Source: Bacteroidales bacterium (lineage in GTDB: Bacteria; Bacteroidota; Bacteroidia; Bacteroidales; UBA932). From it: a stretch of 64,000 nucleotides of DNA. Below the pieces are notes generated by a model. The model did no database searches. It was not told the origin of the DNA and saw nothing but the letters and a program-made list of their open reading frames with translations. The DNA lies in NCBI GenBank assembly GCA_017469745.1, contig JAFUFS010000006.1, positions 38,627 through 102,626 of the forward strand, written 5' to 3'. Every line of letters begins with the position of its first letter. Position 1 is the stretch's first letter. The position numbers and the translations under genes are program-made. Positions 17,379-25,611 of this stretch are shown one piece after another.

Positions 17379-18826
17379 TATCCTACTGAACCTTCAAGTG
17401 AAACTTGGAGAAGCTTGGTGGCTTCTACCGCAAACTCCATAGGAAGCCGTGAAAGCACCTCATGAGCATAGCCGTTGACGATCAGGCCCACAGCGTCCTC
17501 GGCGTCCAAGCCGCGCTGGTTGCAGTAGAACAGCTGCTCGTCGCTGATTTTAGAAGTAGTTGCCTCATGTTCGACTATGGCTGTCGGATTGAAGCTCTGG
17601 ATGTCCGGGAAAGTGTGGGCTCCGCACAGCGACCCGATCAGCAAGCTGTCGCACTGGGAATAGTTCCTCGCACCAATGGCTCCTGAATTCATCCTGACGA
17701 GGCCGCGGTAGCTGTTCTGGCTGTGACCGGCGGAAATACCCTTGCTGACTATGCGGCTCTTCGTACCCCGGCCGATGTGGACCATCTTCGTACCGGTGTC
17801 CGCCTGCTGGTAGTTGTTCGTCACCGCCACTGAATAGAATTCCGAAGAGGAATAGTCTCCCTTCAGGATCGTAGAAGGATATTTCCATGTGATGGCGGAG
17901 CCGGTCTCGACCTGGGTCCAGCTCAAATGGGCCCCGCTATCCTTGCATATTCCCCTCTTGGTCACGAGATTCAGGATTCCTCCCCTGCCCTGGGCGTCTC
18001 CAGGGTACCAGTTCTGGACCGTGGAGTACTTCACGTCGGCATCCTTCTCAACAATGATCTCCACCACGGCAGCATGGAGCTGGTTCTCGTCCCTCATCGG
18101 AGCAGTGCAGCCTTCCATGTAGCTCAGCGAAGATCCTTCGTCAGCCACGATCAAGGTTCTTTCGAACTGGCCGGTTCCGGCCGCGTTGATCCTGAAATAG
18201 CTGGAGAGGTCCATGGGGCATTTCACCCCCTTGGGAATATAGCAGAAGCTGCCGTCGCTGAACACAGCCGAATTGAGGGCTGCGAAGAAATTGTCCCCTG
18301 ACGGAACCACGCTTGCAAGATATTTCCTGACCAGGTCGGGATGCTCCTTTACAGCCTCCGAGAAGCTGCAGAATATTATTCCTTTCTCTGCCAGTGACGC
18401 CCGGAAGGTCGTTGCCACTGAGACAGAATCAAACACAGCATCCACTGCCACGACTCCGGCCAGAGCCTCACGCTCCCGTACAGGAATGCCCAGCTTCTCG
18501 AAAGTTTCTTCAAGCTTAGGGTCTATTTCCTTGGGCCTTTCAGAGTCCTTCTTGGGGGCTGCGTAATAGATGATATCCTGAAAATCGATCTCCGGCATGT
18601 CGAGATGGCCCCACTCGGGCATCTCCATCTTCTGCCATTTCCTGAAGGCGTCCAGACGGAACTCCAGCAGCCACTCCGGCTCCTGCTTCAAGGCGGAAAT
18701 CGTACGTATGATGTCCTCGTTCAGTCCTTTAGGAATAAAGTCCTGGCGGATGTCCGTCACGAACCCTTCCTTGTACTCCTGCGAGGTTATCCCTTCGATT
18801 ATCTTGTCTTCTTCTCTCTGATCCAT
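17378..18826 (-). CDS. sufB: SufB Fe-S cluster scaffold protein
   Basis: This is the core scaffold on which SufBCD builds iron-sulfur clusters. The 482-residue protein is of normal length. Conserved blocks include the [11 protein letters not shown] region, [23 protein letters not shown], and [11 protein letters not shown] near the C-terminus. The start is MDQREED at 18826. The ATG at 18847 would lie inside the promoter box at 18845-18852, so it is rejected. It heads the run sufB-pnuC-sufC-sufD-ispE-DUF6057-lipoprotein. SufS and SufE/SufU are not in the window. Confidence 0.95.
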   Translation of the reverse strand: MDQREEDKIIEGITSQEYKEGFVTDIRQDFIPKGLNEDIIRTISALKQEPEWLLEFRLDAFRKWQKMEMPEWGHLDMPEIDFQDIIYYAAPKKDSERPKEIDPKLEETFEKLGIPVREREALAGVVAVDAVFDSVSVATTFRASLAEKGIIFCSFSEAVKEHPDLVRKYLASVVPSGDNFFAALNSAVFSDGSFCYIPKGVKCPMDLSSYFRINAAGTGQFERTLIVADEGSSLSYMEGCTAPMRDENQLHAAVVEIIVEKDADVKYSTVQNWYPGDAQGRGGILNLVTKRGICKDSGAHLSWTQVETGSAITWKYPSTILKGDYSSSEFYSVAVTNNYQQADTGTKMVHIGRGTKSRIVSKGISAGHSQNSYRGLVRMNSGAIGARNYSQCDSLLIGSLCGAHTFPDIQSFNPTAIVEHEATTSKISDEQLFYCNQRGLDAEDAVGLIVNGYAHEVLSRLPMEFAVEATKLLQVSLEGSVG

Positions 18827-18844
18827 CGTCAAATCTCCATTATG

Positions 18845-18852
18845 CAAAGATA
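18845..18852 (-). promoter_or_regulatory. -7 promoter box for sufB
   Basis: Reverse-strand TATCTTTG lies 18 bases before the sufB ATG at 18826. It is paired with an identical divergent box for aroC 11 bases away. Confidence 0.7.
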
Positions 18853-18863
18853 GCGAAAATAAG

Positions 18864-18871
18864 TATCTTTG
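18864..18871 (+). promoter_or_regulatory. -7 promoter box for aroC
   Basis: TATCTTTG ends 19 bases before the aroC ATG at 18891. The closeness of the two divergent boxes means the polymerases would compete for or share the upstream DNA. Confidence 0.7.
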
Positions 18872-18890
18872 CGTTGGTGCATAATATTGA

Positions 18891-20024
18891 ATGAATATGA
18901 ATACGTTCGGCAGGAATTTCAGGGTACAGGTGTTCGGCGAGTCTCATGGCGAGGCCATAGGAGTTGTCGTGGACGGCGTTAAGTCGGGGATTCCTCTCTC
19001 CAAGGAGGATTTCACCGAGGACATCCTGCGCCGCAAAAGCGGTGCGAAGGGCACTACGCCAAGGATCGAATCCGATGAGCCTGAGATCCTAAGCGGGGTC
19101 TTTGAAGGCCACACCACGGGAGCCCCACTCGCTATCATATTCAGGAACAACAACACAAGGTCCGGTGACTATGATGCCTTGAGAGATGTGCCCAGGCCCG
19201 GCCATGCAGACTTCACTGCTGCTGTCAAGTGGAACGGCTTCAACGACCCTCGTGGCGGCGGCCATTTTTCAGGCCGGCTGACCCTGCCCCTGGTAGCTGC
19301 CGGAGTGATTGCCAAGAAGCAGTGCGCCCTTTCTTCCAGTTCAGAGATTGGGTTCAAAGCTGAGCTTAAAGAAATCGGCGGAGAGACAGATCCGTCCAAA
19401 TGGGATGCCCTCCTTGAAGAAACTTCACGTGAAGGAGATTCCCTCGGCGGTATTGTAGAATGCAGGATTGATAACGTTCCAGCCGGCCTGGGTAATCCTT
19501 TTTTCGATTCAGTCGAAGCTCTTCTTTCCCATGCCGTTTTCTCAATTCCTGGAGTACGCGGCATCGAGTTCGGTGACGGTTTCTCAGCCGCCCGCATGAA
19601 AGGATCGGAGCATAATGATCCCTTGATGCTTCATTCCGAAGGAGCCAGGCCGGCCATCGAGGACAATGCCACCCTCGGCACTAGAGGGGGGACCGGAGCG
19701 GAACGTAGTGAAGCGAGCGGTGGGGCCGAGCAAAGCGAGGCGTCCGAGAGGCCGGGCCTGGCTCCTTCGGGCGTACAATCAGCTAAGAACGGGGCCGGAG
19801 GAATCAACGGGGGTATTACGAACGGAGCGCCTATCGTGTTCCGCGTGGCCTTCAAGCCGACCTCCAGCATCTCAAAGACCCAGAAAACCCTCAACATCAA
19901 GACCGGCGAAACTGTCAGCCTCAACGTTCCAGGCCGTCACGATGTCTGCTTCGCTTTACGTACCCCGGTCATAGTCGAAGCCGTCGCAGCCATCGTCCTG
20001 GCTGACTTGGCGAACAGCATTTAA
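18891..20024 (+). CDS. aroC: Chorismate synthase with an element-derived insertion
   Basis: This enzyme forms chorismate from EPSP with reduced FMN, the last step of the shikimate pathway. The signatures are [11 protein letters not shown] at the start, the RPGHADF motif near residue 104, [21 protein letters not shown], and [17 protein letters not shown] at the end. Residues about 249-294, between GSEHND and NGAGGINGG, come from a palindromic element (19636-19770). They read as a Gly/Ala/Glu/Arg/Ser-rich stretch containing [17 protein letters not shown]. The insertion is 135 bases and keeps the frame. ATG at 18897 is an alternative start. The gene converges with the TrpB2-type gene. Confidence 0.95.
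   Translation: MNMNTFGRNFRVQVFGESHGEAIGVVVDGVKSGIPLSKEDFTEDILRRKSGAKGTTPRIESDEPEILSGVFEGHTTGAPLAIIFRNNNTRSGDYDALRDVPRPGHADFTAAVKWNGFNDPRGGGHFSGRLTLPLVAAGVIAKKQCALSSSSEIGFKAELKEIGGETDPSKWDALLEETSREGDSLGGIVECRIDNVPAGLGNPFFDSVEALLSHAVFSIPGVRGIEFGDGFSAARMKGSEHNDPLMLHSEGARPAIEDNATLGTRGGTGAERSEASGGAEQSEASERPGLAPSGVQSAKNGAGGINGGITNGAPIVFRVAFKPTSSISKTQKTLNIKTGETVSLNVPGRHDVCFALRTPVIVEAVAAIVLADLANSI
19636..19770. repeat. Palindromic element inside aroC
   Basis: The arms (CCGAAGGAGCCAGGCCGGCC at 19636-19655, its complement with one extra G at 19750-19770) enclose the shared core. The span is 135 bases, a multiple of three. Compared with the other two cores, this one lacks three bases (CACTAGAGG instead of CACGTTAAGAGG), a change that also keeps the frame. 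The arms are unrelated to those of the other copies. Confidence 0.85.
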
Positions 20025-20076
20025 GCACTGCCTCAAAGTCAGCGTTTTTCAGAAATCATTAATAACCAAACAATTA

Positions 20077-20113
20077 CAGAAAACGCATAGACAATTTGTC
20101 TATGCGTTTTCTG
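20077..20113. terminator. Two-way hairpin terminator between aroC and the trpB gene
   Basis: CAGAAAACGCATAGACAA pairs perfectly with TTGTCTATGCGTTTTCTG, sharing the central bases. The A-rich and T-rich ends would give a U-tract in either direction. It lies between two convergent genes. A related but less perfect hairpin is at 35244-35276. Confidence 0.75.
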
Positions 20114-20159
20114 CATCTGCTTATGTAGCAGGCTGTTACAAAAAACGGCCAAATTCTAT

Positions 20160-21524
20160 CTACTGATTCAGGGCGTCAGCTGACTTGATGTACTTGGCCA
20201 GATCCTCGTCGGAAACATGATAGTTGCCCATTTCACCGGAGAAGTACTGGTCATAGGCGCTCATGTCCACGAAACCGTGACCGGAAAGATTAAAGAGGAT
20301 GGTCTTCTGCTCGCCGGTCTCCTTGCACTTGAGAGCCTCGTTGATAGTGGCTGCAATAGCGTGGCAGGATTCGGGAGCAGGAATGATACCCTCGGTCTGG
20401 GCGAAGAGAACGCCGGCCTTGAAGGAATCAAGCTGCTCGATGTCAACTGCTTCCATGAAACCGTCCTTCATCAGCTGGGACATGATGACACCAGCGCCAT
20501 GGTACCTGAGACCGCCGGCATGGATGGTGGCAGGCTTGAAGGTGTGGCCAAGGGTGTACATCGGAAGGAGCGGAGTAAGTCCGGACTCGTCGCCGAAATC
20601 ATATTCAAACTTACCTCGGGTAAGCTTGGGGCATGAATAAGGTTCCGCTGCGATGAAACGGGTCTTCTTTCCGTCCTTGATGTTGTGGCGCATGAAAGGA
20701 TAGGCGATTCCGCTGAAGTTGGATCCACCGCCGAAGCAAGCTATGACGATGTCGGGATATTCGCCGGCAAGTTCCATCTGCTTCTCGGCTTCCAATCCGA
20801 TGATTGACTGGTGCAGGCAGACATGGTTAAGAACGGAACCGAGGGTGTACTTGCAATTCGGAGTGGTAACTGCCAGCTCGATGGCCTCAGAGATTGCACA
20901 GCCAAGGGATCCCTGGTCGTTGGGGTTGACGGTCAGGATGTCCTTTCCGGCACGGGTCGACATGGAAGGGGAAGGAGTGATGGCAGCTCCGAAGGTCTGC
21001 ATGATAGAACGGCGGTAGGGCTTCTGGTTGTAGCTGACCTTCACCATGTAGACTGCGCAGTCGATTCCAAATTTCTTCGCTGCATAGGAAAGGGCACCTC
21101 CCCACTGGCCGGCTCCGGTCTCGGTGGTGATGTTCGTGATTCCCTGCTTCTTGGCATAGTAGGCCTGGGCAAGGGCTGAATTCAGCTTGTGGCTACCTGC
21201 AGGAGAAACACTCTCATTCTTGAAATAGATGTGGGCGGGAGTGCCGAGGGCTTCCTCAAGTTCGTAGGCACGGACAAGCGGTGTGCAGCGGTAGGCTGCG
21301 TACTGCTCGCGGACCTCTTCAGGAATAGGAATCCATTCGTCGGTCTGGTTGAGTTCCTGGTTGGCACATTCCTCACAGAAGATAGGATAAAGATCCTGAG
21401 GAGTGAGCGGCTGCCTGGTTCCGGGATTGAGGAAGGGCAGGGGCTTGTTGGGCATGATGGCCTGGATGTTGAAAAAATGCGTGGGAATCTCTGATTCCGG
21501 GAGCAAGAACTTTTTCTGTCTCAT
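20160..21524 (-). CDS. trpB: TrpB2-type tryptophan synthase beta chain
   Basis: This PLP enzyme of 454 residues makes tryptophan from indole and serine. It is the longer TrpB2 form, which often acts without TrpA. Marks are the NESVSPAGSHKLN motif with the PLP lysine, ITTETGAGQWGGALS, the phosphate loop ACFGGGSNF, and AEPYSCPKLTRG. No trpA or other trp gene is adjacent. A tryptophan attenuator directly upstream (21566-21687) strongly supports the assignment and shows regulation by tryptophan supply. Confidence 0.93.
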   Translation of the reverse strand: MRQKKFLLPESEIPTHFFNIQAIMPNKPLPFLNPGTRQPLTPQDLYPIFCEECANQELNQTDEWIPIPEEVREQYAAYRCTPLVRAYELEEALGTPAHIYFKNESVSPAGSHKLNSALAQAYYAKKQGITNITTETGAGQWGGALSYAAKKFGIDCAVYMVKVSYNQKPYRRSIMQTFGAAITPSPSMSTRAGKDILTVNPNDQGSLGCAISEAIELAVTTPNCKYTLGSVLNHVCLHQSIIGLEAEKQMELAGEYPDIVIACFGGGSNFSGIAYPFMRHNIKDGKKTRFIAAEPYSCPKLTRGKFEYDFGDESGLTPLLPMYTLGHTFKPATIHAGGLRYHGAGVIMSQLMKDGFMEAVDIEQLDSFKAGVLFAQTEGIIPAPESCHAIAATINEALKCKETGEQKTILFNLSGHGFVDMSAYDQYFSGEMGNYHVSDEDLAKYIKSADALNQ

Positions 21525-21565
21525 TGCTGTTCGTTTTTATTGGGTTTATAATTAAAAATAGTCAC

Positions 21566-21641
21566 AAAAAAAGGTGGCGCGCTGTAAGTCAGCGTGCCAC
21601 CTGTATGCTTCAATGGTAACTACGACGGACGACTTACAGCT
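21566..21641 (-). promoter_or_regulatory. Tryptophan attenuator: terminator and antiterminator
   Basis: On the reverse strand, GGTGGCACGCTG-ACTTA-CAGCGCGCCACC (21601 to 21573) forms a 12-pair hairpin with one mismatch, followed by seven Ts (21572-21566): an intrinsic terminator 42 bases before trpB. GCTGTAAGTC (21640-21631), at the end of the leader peptide, is exactly complementary to GACTTACAGC (21590-21581) in the terminator loop and 3' arm, making an antiterminator. The Trp codons themselves lie in GGTGGCGC, which can pair with the terminator's GCGCCACC. The structures exclude one another, as in classic attenuation. Confidence 0.85.
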
Positions 21642-21687
21642 TTGAACTGCAAGTGCGCCACCAGAAATTATTGTTCGTAGTCTTCAT
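21634..21687 (-). CDS. Trp leader peptide, 17 residues with tandem Trp codons
   Basis: The reverse-strand ORF ATG...TAA encodes MKTTNNNFWWRTCSSKL, with two adjacent TGG codons. Ribosome stalling there at low charged tRNA-Trp would free the downstream antiterminator. The promoter box ends only seven bases before the ATG, so the transcript probably starts at or within a few bases of the start codon, implying leaderless translation. Confidence 0.85.
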   Translation of the reverse strand: MKTTNNNFWWRTCSSKL

Positions 21688-21693
21688 TCTTCG

Positions 21694-21724
21694 CAAATAT
21701 GGCTAAAAAAATCTAAAAAACAAA
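21694..21724 (-). promoter_or_regulatory. Promoter of the trp leader
   Basis: Reverse strand: TTTG at 21724-21721, a 19-base spacer, then CATATTTG at 21701-21694, matching TTTG-N19-TAnnTTTG except for the first base of the -7 box. The -33 TTTG lies three bases beyond the sdhC stop. Confidence 0.65.
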
Positions 21725-21726
21725 TT

Positions 21727-22458
21727 TTAGCCGATAATTCCGTTTGCCTGGAGGAAGGCGTTGACTGCCGTTGCCAGGAAGAGGCAGACGATCAGGCTGG
21801 CGACGATGACGCCGATGACCTTGAGCCTCTTGAACCAGATCTGGCTGTTCCAACCCACGGTCTGGAACATGCTCCAGAAGCCATGGCAGAGGTGGAACCA
21901 GATGGCCACAAACCAAATGATGTAGAGGAGAAGCATCCACCACTTGCCGAAGGTTGCTTCAAGCAGGAGGTAAGGATTGTTCTCGAAATTACCTATTCCG
22001 AACATCTCCGGAAGCTGCATCTTGGCCCAGAAATGGGAAAGATGGAAGAGGAGGATGCCGAGGATCACGATACCAAGGACGAACATGTTCTTGGCAGCCC
22101 AAGAATCAGCAGCAGCCACGCTCTGAGCCTCGTAACGCTTGACACCACCGCGAGCCTTGATGTTCCTGTAGGTGATCACGCAACCGTAGATGATGTGTAC
22201 GAACACGCCAAGAGCAAGGATGGGGACCATGATGTCAATGAAAGAAGTTGACATGAAGTCGCAACCAAGCTTGAAAAGGCCATCGCCGGCTGAGAAGAGC
22301 TTGTCATCAGCAGCCACGGAGCCGAATTTGCCCGTGAATGAATCAATGACAGAGAAAAAATTTATAGTCCCGTGAAGGAGCAGGAAAACAATGAGGAAGG
22401 CTCCACTGATTGCCTGGATGAACTTCCTGCCGATCGAATAATGAAACGCGTTTGGCAT
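21727..22458 (-). CDS. sdhC: Succinate dehydrogenase/fumarate reductase cytochrome b subunit (b558 type)
   Basis: This 243-residue membrane anchor would bind haem b and pass electrons between quinone and SdhAB/FrdAB. It has five spans. Histidines fit the b558 family pattern: FLLLHGTINF, FVHIIYGCVITYRN, LFHLSHFWAKM and WFHLCHGFWSMFQ. In most Bacteroidota sdhA and sdhB follow directly. Here the next gene is trpB with its own promoter, so this is an orphan copy within the window. It starts 21 bases after tRNA-Met. Confidence 0.9.
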   Translation of the reverse strand: MPNAFHYSIGRKFIQAISGAFLIVFLLLHGTINFFSVIDSFTGKFGSVAADDKLFSAGDGLFKLGCDFMSTSFIDIMVPILALGVFVHIIYGCVITYRNIKARGGVKRYEAQSVAAADSWAAKNMFVLGIVILGILLFHLSHFWAKMQLPEMFGIGNFENNPYLLLEATFGKWWMLLLYIIWFVAIWFHLCHGFWSMFQTVGWNSQIWFKRLKVIGVIVASLIVCLFLATAVNAFLQANGIIG

Positions 22459-22479
22459 TATCGTCAGTATTTGTGGTAG

Positions 22480-22553
22480 TAGCGGGGGTGGGGCATGATC
22501 CCACGACCTCCGGATTATGAATCCGACGCTCTAGCCAGCTGAGCTACCCCGCC
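22480..22553 (-). tRNA. tRNA-Met (CAT anticodon)
   Basis: The cloverleaf reads well: acceptor GGCGGGG with CCCCGCT (a G-U closing pair), D arm AGCTCAGCTGGCTAGAGC, anticodon loop TTCATAA in stem CGGAT/ATCCG, and T arm GTGGG/CCCAC. CCA is not encoded. It matches the elongator tRNA-Met type, since position 1 pairs with 72 unlike initiators. A lysidine-modified tRNA-Ile2 cannot be excluded from the anticodon alone. Confidence 0.93.
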
Positions 22554-22605
22554 ATAATTTATTAAAAAACACGGAACGCTTGATGGCAAACGCCCGTGCC
22601 TAAAG

Positions 22606-22676
22606 TTGAGATAGAAGGATTCGAACCCTCACTGACAGAGCCAGAATCTGTAGTGCTACCATTACACCATATCTCA
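22606..22676 (-). tRNA. tRNA-Gln (CTG anticodon)
   Basis: Acceptor TGAGATA/TATCTCA, D arm GGTGTAATGGTAGCAC, anticodon stem ACAGA/TCTGT with loop TTCTGGC (anticodon CTG), T arm GAGGGTTCGAATCCTTC, and no encoded CCA. It is 52 bases upstream of tRNA-Met on the same strand, so probably in one transcript. Confidence 0.94.
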
Positions 22677-22712
22677 ATGATTCCCTCACACATCAGATGT
22701 GGTTTGGGATTG

Positions 22713-22720
22713 CAAAAATA
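22713..22720 (-). promoter_or_regulatory. -7 promoter box for the tRNA pair
   Basis: Reverse-strand TATTTTTG lies 36 bases before tRNA-Gln. A small palindrome (CCACATCTGATGTG) sits between it and the tRNA. Confidence 0.5.
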
Positions 22721-22767
22721 GAGATTTATCCTGAATCCGCAAAATTAATTCGAATTTTTATGGTCTT

Positions 22768-23262
22768 TTAGTCCTCTTTCCCCATGAGCAGTACGGTTGC
22801 CCATACCTCGCAGCCCTCGCCACGGCCGACAAAACCAAGACGCTCGGTAGTGGTGGCCTTGACACTGACCTGACCTTTGTCAATTCCCATTATCCCTGCC
22901 AGGGTCTCGCGCATCTGATCTATGTAAGGCCTCAACTTGGGTTCCTGCAGGGCTATGGTGATGTCGACGTTCACGATATCATATTCAAGCATCGAAACCA
23001 CTTCCGCGAGCAGTTTCTTGCTGTCTATGCCTTTGAATTTAGGGTCGCTGTCGGGAAAGTGAAGGCCGATGTCCCCGAGCGCAGCCGCCCCGAGAAGGGC
23101 ATCGCAAAGGGCATGGATGGCCACATCTCCGTCCGAATGGGCGACGAAACCTTTCTCTGAAGGGATCCTGACCCCGCAGAGCCACATCGGAAGGCCCTCC
23201 TTCAAGGCATGAACATCATAACCATTGCCCACCCTGGGACTTTTTGAATACAACCAACTCAT
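22768..23262 (-). CDS. ispF: 2-C-methyl-D-erythritol 2,4-cyclodiphosphate synthase
   Basis: This MEP-pathway enzyme cyclises CDP-ME 2-phosphate. It is 164 residues, normal length. Zinc ligands are in GYDVH (Asp16, His18) and DGDVAIHALCDALLGA (His50). The FPDSDPKFKG loop and the C-terminal KATTTERLGFVGRGEG motif are present. IspE in the same window acts on the step before it, but the two genes are 8 kb apart. A TAATTTTG box lies upstream. Confidence 0.96.
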   Translation of the reverse strand: MSWLYSKSPRVGNGYDVHALKEGLPMWLCGVRIPSEKGFVAHSDGDVAIHALCDALLGAAALGDIGLHFPDSDPKFKGIDSKKLLAEVVSMLEYDIVNVDITIALQEPKLRPYIDQMRETLAGIMGIDKGQVSVKATTTERLGFVGRGEGCEVWATVLLMGKED

Positions 23263-23284
23263 AATGAAATAACGTCTGTTCTGA

Positions 23285-23292
23285 CAAAATTA
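23285..23292 (-). promoter_or_regulatory. -7 promoter box for ispF
   Basis: Reverse-strand TAATTTTG lies 22 bases before the ispF ATG, back to back with the symporter promoter. Confidence 0.55.
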
Positions 23293-23306
23293 AGAAAACA
23301 AATCGG

Positions 23307-23314
23307 TATATTTG
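23307..23314 (+). promoter_or_regulatory. -7 promoter box for the symporter gene
   Basis: TATATTTG ends four bases before the ATG at 23319 and 13 before the ATG at 23328, which argues for the second ATG unless the message is leaderless. Confidence 0.6.
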
Positions 23315-23327
23315 TGTTATGAAAGTC

Positions 23328-24527
23328 ATGAAAAGCTACATCCAGACTCTCATACTACTGCTTGGAGTTGCGATCGGAGCCATCTGCGGGGCGATCTTCG
23401 GCCCGGCGGCATCCTTCGTCAAGCCGATCGGAGAAATCTTCCTCAACCTGATGTTCGTACTCGTCGTGCCCATTGTCTTTTTCTGTGTGGCCAACGCAGT
23501 GTGCAGGCTGACCGTTGAGAAGAAGGTCTGGAAAGTCCTCGGCTGGTCGGTGGCCGTGTTCCTGGTAACCTCTATAGTGGCCGGGGTCCTGACCTGGCTT
23601 CTCTGCGAGTTCTGGAATCCTCTTGGAGCTTTCGCGACCAGGATCCCTCCGGAAAGGTCGGAAGAGGCAGTGATTCCCCTCTCGGGTAGCACCTTCCTTG
23701 AGACGATCAGGAATATGTTCACAGTCAGCGACTTCAGCCATATCCTAAGCAAGGAAAGCCTGCTTCCGCTGTTCGTATTCTCCGCCCTGTTCGGCGCCGC
23801 CGTACCTCTCTGCGGAGAAAAGGGGAAACCGATGGAGCATTTCCTCTCCAGCGGAATGGCCGTGGTGATGCAGGCCCTCAAAGCCCTAATGTATGTCGCT
23901 CCCCTGTGCCTTGGCTGCTACTTCGCCGACATGATCGGGAACCTCGGCGGACAGATCGTCGGAAGCTACATCAACAGCCTCCTGCTCTACCTCGTCATGG
24001 CCGCCTTGCTCTTCTTCGTAGTGAATTCGATCTATGTCATCAGTGCTGGAGGGAAAGGCTTGCTCGCCGGTTTCTGGAAGAATATGGCAGGACCGTCACT
24101 TATGGCGGTTTCGACATGTTCCAGTGCCGCGACCATCCCTGCAGGCATAGAGGCCACAAAGAAGATGGGAGTCGACGGCTCGGTCTCAGAGGCGGTCATC
24201 CCTCTGGGAATCAACCTCCACAAGGACGGCTCAGTGGTCTCCGGAGTCCTGAAGACGATCTTCGCCGTTTCCTTCTACGGACTGAGCGGTTACGGATGCA
24301 TTGACATCGTAGGAATAGCCATACTTACCAGCCTCGTAATCGGGGCGATTCCTGTCGGAGGAATGACAGGAGAAATATTGATTTGTACCATCCTGGGAGT
24401 TGATCCCGAGTTTGCCGCCACGCTGCTTGTCATAGGCACGTTGGTCGACATCCCCGCGACCCTCCTCAACACGTCGGACAACCTTGTGAGCGCGATCTGG
24501 GTGGACAAACTCTGCAAGAATATATGA
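23328..24527 (+). CDS. Dicarboxylate/amino acid:cation symporter (DAACS family)
   Basis: This is a sodium- or proton-coupled importer of glutamate, aspartate, serine/threonine or dicarboxylates, about 399 residues. It has eight spans and the two re-entrant loops of this family. The serine-rich hairpin STCSSAATIPAGIEATKKMGV is near residue 265, followed by VIPLGINLHKDGS and the GGMTGEIL and DIPATLLNTSDN segments that hold substrate and sodium. It is shorter in the N-terminal half than GltP. The substrate cannot be fixed. The stop and next start overlap as ATGA. Confidence 0.9.
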   Translation: MKSYIQTLILLLGVAIGAICGAIFGPAASFVKPIGEIFLNLMFVLVVPIVFFCVANAVCRLTVEKKVWKVLGWSVAVFLVTSIVAGVLTWLLCEFWNPLGAFATRIPPERSEEAVIPLSGSTFLETIRNMFTVSDFSHILSKESLLPLFVFSALFGAAVPLCGEKGKPMEHFLSSGMAVVMQALKALMYVAPLCLGCYFADMIGNLGGQIVGSYINSLLLYLVMAALLFFVVNSIYVISAGGKGLLAGFWKNMAGPSLMAVSTCSSAATIPAGIEATKKMGVDGSVSEAVIPLGINLHKDGSVVSGVLKTIFAVSFYGLSGYGCIDIVGIAILTSLVIGAIPVGGMTGEILICTILGVDPEFAATLLVIGTLVDIPATLLNTSDNLVSAIWVDKLCKNI

Positions 24528-25549
24528 TCAGACACATCTACAGACATTCAGGATCCTTCTCCTTCGAGGCCGGAGGAAGCATTGACAATCTCGAAGTAGT
24601 TTACCATACATCGCCCTGGGAATATGTCCCCGGCAAGAAAGTAATCTGGCTCTGCCACGCACTGACGGCATCCTCCGATGCGGAAGGAGAATGGTGGCCC
24701 GCCCTCGTCGGGCCCGGAAAGGTCCTGGACACAGACAAGTATTTCGTGATCTGTGCCAATGTCCTTGGTTCAGCGTGCGGCTCTTCGGGCCCGGCATCAA
24801 TTAATCCAAAGACAGGGAAACCATATTACTTTGATTTTCCCAAGGTCACTGTCCATGACACGGTCTGCGCTTTCGATTTGCTGAGGGAGCACCTTGGAAT
24901 CAGCAAGATAGACATGATCGTGAGCACCTCGATGGGAGGGTTCATGACCTTCGACTGGCTGGCCTGGAAACCGGAGATATTCACCGGGAAAGTGTTCTTC
25001 ATCGCCACCGGAGCCAGGGTCACCCCTTGGCTGACCGGCTTCAATTCAGCGATGAAGATGGCCCTCTATGCCGACCCAACTTTCAAGGAGCACAAGAGCC
25101 TCAAGGGTGGAATGGACGGCTTGAAAGCAGCCCGTACCATCGCCCTGCTGACATATCGCTGTGAAGAGGGTCTTTTCAAACAGGTCGAGGATTCTCCGGA
25201 CGTAATGTTCGCAGACAAGGCAGGATCGTACTACCGCCACCAGAGCTCCAAGTTCGTGAAGGACTGGGACGCCTATTCCTACCTCTATGTCTGCGACGAG
25301 GTGGATAGCAATAACGTGGGCCGTGACCGCGGCGGAGTGGAAAAGGTCCTGAACGGGATCAAGGCAGACTGCACCTTCGTCTGCATGTCCTCGGACGAAC
25401 TCTTCCCTCCCGAAGACATGAAACCTTGGTCAGAGATGGTTCCAGGCTCGAAGTATTTCCAGATCGAAACCCCTTACGGCCATGACGGCTTCCTCATCGA
25501 GACCGAAGCCATCGGCCGCCTCCTCGCCCCAGCACTGAAGGATATTTGA
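24524..25549 (+). CDS. MetX-like homoserine O-acyltransferase
   Basis: This 341-residue alpha/beta-hydrolase-fold acyltransferase is related to homoserine O-acetyltransferase. Visible landmarks are LCHALTASSDAEGEWW (family NALTGS region), nucleophile elbow VSTSMGGFMTFDW, acid in SSDELFPPEDM, and catalytic His in YGHDGFLIE. The elbow reads TSMGG where classic MetX has GGSMGG. It is translationally coupled to the symporter, so a link between amino acid import and methionine/cysteine synthesis is possible but inferred. Acetyl versus succinyl donor cannot be decided. Confidence 0.83.
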   Translation: MIRHIYRHSGSFSFEAGGSIDNLEVVYHTSPWEYVPGKKVIWLCHALTASSDAEGEWWPALVGPGKVLDTDKYFVICANVLGSACGSSGPASINPKTGKPYYFDFPKVTVHDTVCAFDLLREHLGISKIDMIVSTSMGGFMTFDWLAWKPEIFTGKVFFIATGARVTPWLTGFNSAMKMALYADPTFKEHKSLKGGMDGLKAARTIALLTYRCEEGLFKQVEDSPDVMFADKAGSYYRHQSSKFVKDWDAYSYLYVCDEVDSNNVGRDRGGVEKVLNGIKADCTFVCMSSDELFPPEDMKPWSEMVPGSKYFQIETPYGHDGFLIETEAIGRLLAPALKDI

Positions 25550-25564
25550 TTTTATCCAAAAAAG

Positions 25565-25595
25565 TTTGTAATTGATACTATTATTAGTATCTTTA
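25565..25595 (+). promoter_or_regulatory. hicAB promoter with overlapping operator palindrome
   Basis: TTTG at 25565-25568, a 19-base spacer, and TATCTTTA at 25588-25595 form a near-consensus promoter. The perfect inverted repeat GATACTA-TTAT-TAGTATC (25574-25591) fills the spacer and enters the -7 box, an ideal place for autorepression by the antitoxin. Confidence 0.7.
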
Positions 25596-25611
25596 CACAA
25601 ACTCTTAAACT

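Noticed and set aside
22606-22676. Reading the Gln tRNA as a different isoacceptor
   Set aside because: The anticodon loop is unambiguous as TTCTGGC with a five-pair stem, giving CTG.
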